A stretch of 9,473 nucleotides of DNA, taken from positions 1 through 9,473 of the forward strand of contig CAKVFE010000005.1 of assembly GCA_934746645.1 (NCBI GenBank), written 5' to 3'. The translations under genes and the position numbers were made by a program. Positions 5,967-9,473 of the stretch are shown here, piece after piece (within the stretch, counting starts at the first letter, position 1; every line of letters begins with the position of its first letter). Below the pieces are notes generated by a model. It made no database searches. It was not told the DNA's origin and was given only the letters and a program-made list of their open reading frames with translations. The stretch is from an uncultured Clostridia bacterium (GTDB lineage: Bacteria; Bacillota; Clostridia; Christensenellales; UBA1242).

Positions 5967-7406
5967 TTATTCTGACTTTTTATCGTCATTATTATTTTCT
6001 TCGTCTTTATGGTCTTTATGTTTTATAACATCTCTTAAAGACTTTGTCGCAGGAGTATCTGTTGTTGGTTCAACAATAAGTTTAACCTTTTCAATACTTC
6101 TATCTTCTACAGCTGTAATAATAAATCTCAACTTAACTGTTTTCTTAACCACATCTGCGTGATCATCAAGTTGTTCGTCAACAGTAACAACATCTAATTC
6201 TTGATTAATCTCAGGTAAATTTTCACACAAGCTATACAAATATCCACCTAAAGAAGTATATTCAGTTTCAGGCATATGTTCAATTTCTAAATAATCAAAC
6301 AATTCTTCTAAGTCAATATCTGGATTAACATCATATTGGTTGTTGCCAGTCTTAACAATATAACTATCAACTACATCATCATCGTGCTCGTCATATATAT
6401 CACCAAGCATTTCTTCAACAGCGTCTTCAAATGTAACAATACCACTTGTACCACCGTGCTCGTCAATAACGACTGCCATATGTTTTTTCTCTGATTGCAT
6501 CAATCTAATTAGGTCGTTGGCTTTCATATTTTCAGCGACATAAATAGGTTCAGTCATAATGTCTTTTATACTAATTTTTTCTTTTGCAACAATCTTTTTA
6601 AAATAATCTTTTTGATGGACTATACCAATAATATGGTCTTTATCTTCTTTGTAAACTGGGATTCTTGAAAAACCACTTTCAATAAATGTTTTTTCTAACT
6701 CACTAATATCATCTTCGATATCAACTCCCACTACATCTACTCTAGGGGTCATAATATCATAAACACTTTGAGTATCTAAGTCCATAACTCCTTGGAATAT
6801 ATCAGCGTCTTCACTATCTAAGACACCTTCTTCTTCCATAGTATCAATAATGCTACCCAATTCGTCTTCAGTAACTGTTGGATTGTCTTCATTTTTCATC
6901 TTTTTAAGCATAGCTTTTTGCAATGCATAAAATGGATATGTAATTGGTGTCAACACTTTGATTAAAAAGAATAATATACCAGAAAATTTTAATGCCCATT
7001 TATCAGCATTGGATTTTGCCATATTCTTTGGTGTTATTTCACCACATATCAAAATAACAATAGTTACTATAATAGTATTAAGTACATTAGCAAGTGTAGG
7101 ATTAAGAATAAATTTACCAAACAAAATAGTACATATAGTTGTATTAGCAATATTAACTAAGTTGTTACCTACCAATATTGTTGCCAAAGCTTTGTCATAA
7201 TGTTCCATAATCCAAAGTGCTTTTCTAGCACCTTTAACTTTGTCATCAGCGTTATTTTTTATCCTTATAAGGTTGGCTGTTGAAAAAGCTGTTTCGCTCG
7301 CTGAAAAGAATGCTGAGCATATTATTAGAAATATAACTGCAACAATTAAAATTGCATCTACTGGACTAAATTGTACTTTTAAAAGTAAGTTCGGGAGAGG
7401 TATCAC
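5967..7406 (-). CDS. Hemolysin-family CNNM/CBS/CorC membrane protein (putative Mg2+ exporter)
   Basis: Membrane protein of the CNNM/CorB/MpfA family, whose characterised members export magnesium, or sense and regulate it. The 479 residues start with a DUF21/CNNM transmembrane domain (about 15-170). It carries the family motifs FFSASETAFSTAN (about 33-45), VGNNLVNIANTT (about 79-90) and GEITPKNMAK (about 122-131). A CBS pair follows, CBS1 about 217-275 (IMTPRVDVVGVD, GFSRIPVY) and CBS2 about 281-338 (IMTEPIYV, MAVVIDEHGGTSGIVTFEDAVEEMLGDI). A CorC/HlyC domain is at about 347-446 (YEVNPDID-like, TSLGGYL). The hydrophilic tail is rich in D, E, K and H. The start is a GTG 11 bases after AGGAG, which is a long gap. 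Substrate is inferred from family only. Old 'hemolysin' naming does not imply toxicity. Confidence 0.92.
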   Translation of the reverse strand: MIPLPNLLLKVQFSPVDAILIVAVIFLIICSAFFSASETAFSTANLIRIKNNADDKVKGARKALWIMEHYDKALATILVGNNLVNIANTTICTILFGKFILNPTLANVLNTIIVTIVILICGEITPKNMAKSNADKWALKFSGILFFLIKVLTPITYPFYALQKAMLKKMKNEDNPTVTEDELGSIIDTMEEEGVLDSEDADIFQGVMDLDTQSVYDIMTPRVDVVGVDIEDDISELEKTFIESGFSRIPVYKEDKDHIIGIVHQKDYFKKIVAKEKISIKDIMTEPIYVAENMKANDLIRLMQSEKKHMAVVIDEHGGTSGIVTFEDAVEEMLGDIYDEHDDDVVDSYIVKTGNNQYDVNPDIDLEELFDYLEIEHMPETEYTSLGGYLYSLCENLPEINQELDVVTVDEQLDDHADVVKKTVKLRFIITAVEDRSIEKVKLIVEPTTDTPATKSLRDVIKHKDHKDEENNNDDKKSE

Positions 7407-7441
7407 GATAATTAAAACTCCTATAATTAAATAAATTTTTT

Positions 7442-7468
7442 AAATTAAAAATGTGGCGTTGCCACATT
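7442..7468 (-). terminator. Hairpin after the M16 gene (terminator or leader structure)
   Basis: AATGTGGC (7450-7457) and GCCACATT (7461-7468) form an 8-bp stem with a 3-base loop, followed on the minus strand by a short T-rich run. It can end the peptidase transcript. However, a good promoter lies immediately upstream, so the same hairpin would fall about seven bases into the transporter message, where it could stabilise the 5' end or attenuate. The T-run is weaker than at the other terminators. Confidence 0.65.
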
Positions 7469-7481
7469 ATTAATTATATGT

Positions 7482-7510
7482 ATTATATCATATATATGCG
7501 AATAAGTAAA
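7482..7510 (-). promoter_or_regulatory. Housekeeping promoter of the CNNM-family gene
   Basis: On the minus strand TTTACT (7510-7505), 17 bases, then a perfect TATAAT (7487-7482) preceded by TGA, forming an extended -10. It begins five bases after the peptidase stop codon and lies upstream of the hairpin at 7450-7468. The predicted start is near 7475, giving a leader of about 70 bases. Confidence 0.72.
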
Positions 7511-7514
7511 TATT

Positions 7515-8789
7515 TTAAGGCTTTAATATTTTAGTTATCTTAGACATACTAAATACATCTTTTTTATTGATTGGTCCAACAATTGAGATAAATATTTTAT
7601 CAAAATTGAAGTTGTCAGCAATAACTCTATCAAGATTTTCTTTTGTAACTTGTTTCTTTAATTTTTTATAAACTCTAGGCTTAATAAACTCTTTTCTATC
7701 CATATAATCGTACATATAGTTAGCACAATAATCCATTGGATGTCCAACAAAACGGTCTTCGCTTTCATCTTGTTTTTCATTAAGTCTATCAACTTCTTTT
7801 TGAGCTATGCCCTGTTTAATTTCTGCGACAAAATCTCTAATTGCATAAAAACAATCATTAACTTTATCTGCACTAGTTTCAATATCAAATATAATAAGAC
7901 CAGAATGTTTGTTGCACCAGCGTCTTAAAGATACTGAGTATACAAGTTGATTCTTTTCTCTAAAATGATTAAATAATGGTCCTTTTATACCTGACGCATA
8001 AGAAAATACTCTTGATAGTAAAAATGATTCTTTAACATCTTCAAATCCAATACTTGGTAATGCAACTTTCATAACTACTTTTTTTCTATCTAAAGTATCA
8101 ACTATCATTTTAGAATCACCATTGATAGTAAGGTCTGCTGGGTCAAAAGTATTGGCGTTACCACACTCAAGTTTGTCTACAAAATATTTGTTGATATATC
8201 TTTTAATAACAAAAGCTGGTAAATTAGAACTAACACTAGCAATAAAGTTTTCTCTAATTACATTGTCTTTTCTGTATTTTAGCAATTGACTACGCTTTAT
8301 AGCCATCATCTTGTTTACATCACCAAGTGTTTTTGATTTCATTTCGGGATAATTGTACACCATAGTGTTTAGGTTGAATGTAGCTATGCGTTGAATATCG
8401 TCATTGGCTCTAACTATTTCTTGTTTGACAACTTCTTTTTCTTTCTTTAGTTCTTCTTCAGGGAAAACGCTATCCAATAACATTTCCGAACTGATAGCTA
8501 AAGCAGATTTCAATTTTTTGTTACTTTCATAACTTCTTATAACCATATAATCACCAGCTGTTGATGCATTGATGTTACTAAAGTTATCTCTAATTAAAGT
8601 TGATAGTTCTTCGTTGTTGTATTTAGATGTACCCTTAAACAACATATGTTCAAACAAATGTGATATACCAGTATTTTTATCCAAATAACCACCACGAAGT
8701 ATACCTACTCTGTATGCTGTAGCTTTTGATTGAGTGTTGTGATGATACAATAACACTGCACCATTACGCAATTTAATTATTTTTGCCAT
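7515..8789 (-). CDS. M16-family zinc metallopeptidase
   Basis: Peptidase of the pitrilysin/insulinase-like M16 family, which includes bacterial processing-type peptidases. The 424-residue length fits a single M16B subunit. The inverted zinc motif HLFEH is at 44-48 (H44, E47, H48), with the third ligand E124 in KEVVKQEIVR, exactly the HxxEH-(76)-E spacing known for the family. The context LRGGYLDKNTGISHLFEHMLFKGTSKYN is typical. The second domain carries the signature PLFNHFREKNQLVYSVSLRRW (about 282-302). No signal peptide or membrane segment is seen, so the protein is probably cytoplasmic. The ATG is five bases after AGGAG and downstream of a strong promoter. In many Bacillota two M16 genes lie side by side. 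Here no partner is visible and the upstream flank is non-coding. The substrate is unknown. Confidence 0.93.
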   Translation of the reverse strand: MAKIIKLRNGAVLLYHHNTQSKATAYRVGILRGGYLDKNTGISHLFEHMLFKGTSKYNNEELSTLIRDNFSNINASTAGDYMVIRSYESNKKLKSALAISSEMLLDSVFPEEELKKEKEVVKQEIVRANDDIQRIATFNLNTMVYNYPEMKSKTLGDVNKMMAIKRSQLLKYRKDNVIRENFIASVSSNLPAFVIKRYINKYFVDKLECGNANTFDPADLTINGDSKMIVDTLDRKKVVMKVALPSIGFEDVKESFLLSRVFSYASGIKGPLFNHFREKNQLVYSVSLRRWCNKHSGLIIFDIETSADKVNDCFYAIRDFVAEIKQGIAQKEVDRLNEKQDESEDRFVGHPMDYCANYMYDYMDRKEFIKPRVYKKLKKQVTKENLDRVIADNFNFDKIFISIVGPINKKDVFSMSKITKILKP

Positions 8790-8818
8790 AATTTCTCCTA
8801 TGCTAAAAAATTATCTTA

Positions 8819-8847
8819 AGTATAGTATATTTCAAAAAATAATGCAA
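8819..8847 (-). promoter_or_regulatory. Housekeeping promoter of the M16 peptidase gene
   Basis: On the minus strand TTGCAT (8847-8842) and TATACT (8824-8819) are separated by exactly 17 bases. A second overlapping TATACT lies five bases upstream. The expected start is about 23 bases before the ATG. It marks the right-hand boundary of the minus-strand gene block. Confidence 0.8.
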
Positions 8848-9010
8848 TATGAAAAATACATAAGAAAATTTAAAATAGATTAAAATTAAGATATTATTTA
8901 ACAATTCTAAAAATAAACTTATAGTTTATAAATAAAATATATAAGACAAAAATAATAATGTAAGTAAGAAAAATAAAGGTAAAAATAATATATATAATTA
9001 GGAGATATAA
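8848..9010. other. A-rich intergenic spacer between peptidase promoter and repeat array
   Basis: No gene is supported in this stretch. Its plus strand is strongly A-rich with few C, whereas the minus strand is the purine-rich strand inside the genes to the left. It contains a candidate plus-strand promoter (see separate entry) and leads directly into the tandem repeat array. Confidence 0.5.
8898..8925 (+). promoter_or_regulatory. Candidate promoter reading into the repeat array
   Basis: Plus strand TTAACA (8898-8903), 16 bases, TATAGT (8920-8925): each hexamer is one mismatch from the sigma-A consensus. It would start a transcript near 8932, diverging from the peptidase gene and entering the array about 80 bases later. 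In sequence of about 85 percent AT such matches arise readily by chance. Confidence 0.3.
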
Positions 9011-9124
9011 ATATATACAAAGGAAATATTTTCACACAGGTTTGAGATGAAGGTATAAAAAAAAGAGAAATATTTACGACAGAATTGTATATAGACATAC
9101 ATGACAGGAGTAAATATCTTTTTT
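9011..9124 (+). repeat. Structured repeat unit A (two hairpins)
   Basis: First copy of the array element. Hairpin 1 pairs ATATTTTCA (9026-9034) with TGAAGGTAT (9048-9056), 9 bp including two G-U pairs, with a 13-base loop. Hairpin 2 pairs 9063-9077 with 9110-9124: eight continuous pairs ATATTTAC/GTAAATAT, one A-C mismatch, then six pairs of which two are G-U on plus. Its 32-base interior holds ACAGAAT on the 5' side and ATGACAGGA on the 3' side around an inner hairpin TGTAT/ATACA. It is nearly identical to unit D. The A in ACAGAAT replaces the T found in the other copies. Strand is inferred from the G-U pairs. Confidence 0.75.
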
Positions 9125-9139
9125 AATCTGTAAATATAA

Positions 9140-9248
9140 AATATATGTAAATAAAAAGGTTTATTCAAAAAATCAGATGAAGAAGGAGGCAAAAAAGCAT
9201 AATACAACTGAATAATATTTAAATATATGACAGGAGTATAATGCTTTT
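9140..9248 (+). repeat. Structured repeat unit B (diverged)
   Basis: Second copy. The 5' part keeps AGATGAAG (9175-9182), and TTCA/TGAA can still form a weak hairpin 1. Hairpin 2 pairs AAAAGCATAATAC (9193-9205) with GTATAATGCTTTT (9236-9248), 12 of 13 positions. The stem sequence is different from units A and D, yet pairing is kept. The interior again holds ACTGAAT and ATGACAGGA, with CTG (9208-9210) able to pair with CAG (9231-9233). The innermost part is a self-complementary ATATTTAAATAT (9215-9226) in place of the TGTAT/ATACA hairpin. Confidence 0.7.
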
Positions 9249-9261
9249 AAATATGTAGATA

Positions 9262-9349
9262 TGTAGTGTATTTACAAATAGATTTTAAATGAAGTTATGA
9301 GAAAGAAAAAAGAATTGGCGACTGAATATAAAAGAAGTCAATATGTTTT
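9262..9349 (+). repeat. Structured repeat unit C (shortened)
   Basis: Third and most degenerate copy. It keeps AATGAAG (9288-9294) and GACTGAAT (9320-9327). The stem pairs AAAAAGAATTGGC (9307-9319) with GTCAATATGTTTT (9337-9349) at 11 of 13 positions, two of them G-U on plus. The inner hairpin and the ATGACAGGA motif have been replaced by a short A-rich loop, so the interior is 17 bases instead of 30-32. It may be a decayed copy or a functional variant. Confidence 0.55.
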
Positions 9350-9350
9350 A

Positions 9351-9466
9351 ATATATACAAAGAAAGAATTTTCACACAGGTTTGAGATGAAGGTATAAAA
9401 AAAGAGAGATATTTACGACTGAATTGTATATAGACATACATGACAGGAGTAAATATCTCTCTTTTT
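9351..9466 (+). repeat. Structured repeat unit D (best-preserved hairpin)
   Basis: Fourth copy, starting exactly 340 bases after unit A and matching it with about five substitutions and one single-base indel over 108-109 bases. Hairpin 1 pairs ATTTTCA (9368-9374) with TGAAGGT (9388-9394). Hairpin 2 has a perfect 18-bp stem, AAAAAGAGAGATATTTAC (9399-9416) with GTAAATATCTCTCTTTTT (9449-9466). Its interior (9417-9448) can form GA/GA, CTG/CAG, AAT/TGA and TGTAT/ATACA layers. The window ends seven bases later, so the array may continue. Confidence 0.78.
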
Positions 9467-9473
9467 GAAATAG

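Noticed and set aside
307..8789. Possible non-standard genetic code, because all eight genes stop with TAA
   Set aside because: Extreme AT content explains exclusive TAA use. All proteins have normal family lengths, no in-frame TGA needs to be read through, and tryptophan is encoded by TGG where checked.
8998..9207. A 69-codon open frame on the minus strand within the repeat region
   Set aside because: It runs through repeat units A and B and ignores their boundaries. It has no Shine-Dalgarno, is composed of phenylalanine/tyrosine/isoleucine from AT-rich sequence, and resembles no family I know.
9011..9466. CRISPR array
   Set aside because: Units vary in length and sequence, the similarity covers most of the unit rather than a short repeat, there are no unique equal-length spacers, and no cas gene is in the window.
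9011..9466. T-box leader, SAM or c-di-GMP riboswitch, or hammerhead ribozyme
   Set aside because: The diagnostic conserved cores (T-box TGGNACCGCG, S-box core, GEMM core, CUGAUGA with GAAA) are absent. GATGAAG alone is only a superficial likeness.
9011..9466. Integron attC or Xer/dif recombination sites
   Set aside because: Hairpins with variable stems recall attC, but no RYYYAAC/GTTRRRY boxes, cassettes or integrase are visible, and the dif arm sequences are not present.
9101..9473. Short peptides starting at the conserved ATGACAGGAGT (MTGV...) in units A, B and D
   Set aside because: Unit B stops after four codons and unit A after ten, with no ribosome site ahead of the ATG. The conserved bases are better explained by the internal loop of the hairpin. 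Unit D stays open to the window edge, so a longer peptide there cannot be excluded.

Overview
The window is an AT-rich stretch of what is almost certainly an endospore-forming Bacillota chromosome, probably a member of the Clostridia. The evidence is the gene set ftsA-ftsZ-spoIIGA-sigE-sigG in one orientation, together with strong AGGAG-type ribosome binding sites, TTGACA/TATAAT-type promoters and U-tract terminators. I cannot name a genus. All eight recognised genes lie on the minus strand, and all eight end in TAA.

Read in the direction of transcription (right to left), the layout is as follows. Positions 8789-7515 encode an M16 zinc peptidase. Positions 7406-5967 encode a CNNM/CBS/CorC-type membrane transporter. 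Positions 5729-5394 encode a small Xre-type repressor. Positions 5295-4177 encode a short FtsA, and 4073-2898 encode FtsZ. SpoIIGA (2788-1916) is followed one base later by sigma-E (1914-1210), then by sigma-G (1077-307). Clear terminators follow sigG, ftsZ and the CNNM gene, and a shorter hairpin follows the peptidase gene. This splits the window into about four transcription units: peptidase; transporter; xre/ftsA/ftsZ with internal promoters; spoIIGA-sigE and sigG.

Functionally, FtsA and FtsZ build the division ring, which in sporulation is redeployed to form the polar septum. SpoIIGA then cleaves pro-sigma-E to start the mother-cell programme. Sigma-G, whose gene has a plausible sigma-F-type promoter, runs the late forespore programme. 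This arrangement is conserved in Clostridia.

The right end (8790-9473) holds no gene I can support. It holds four head-to-tail copies of a roughly 90-115 nt element, which may continue past the window edge. Each copy has a 5' hairpin motif (strong in two copies) and a longer 3' hairpin. The 3' hairpin stems differ in sequence between copies while keeping their pairing. The internal-loop motifs ACTGAAT and ATGACAGGA are kept in three copies, with one base change in unit A. Imperfect pairs are repeatedly G-U when read on the plus strand, and the region is purine-rich on plus, so I infer an array of structured RNA elements transcribed away from the peptidase gene. I do not recognise it as a known RNA family, and it is the best candidate for something undescribed here.
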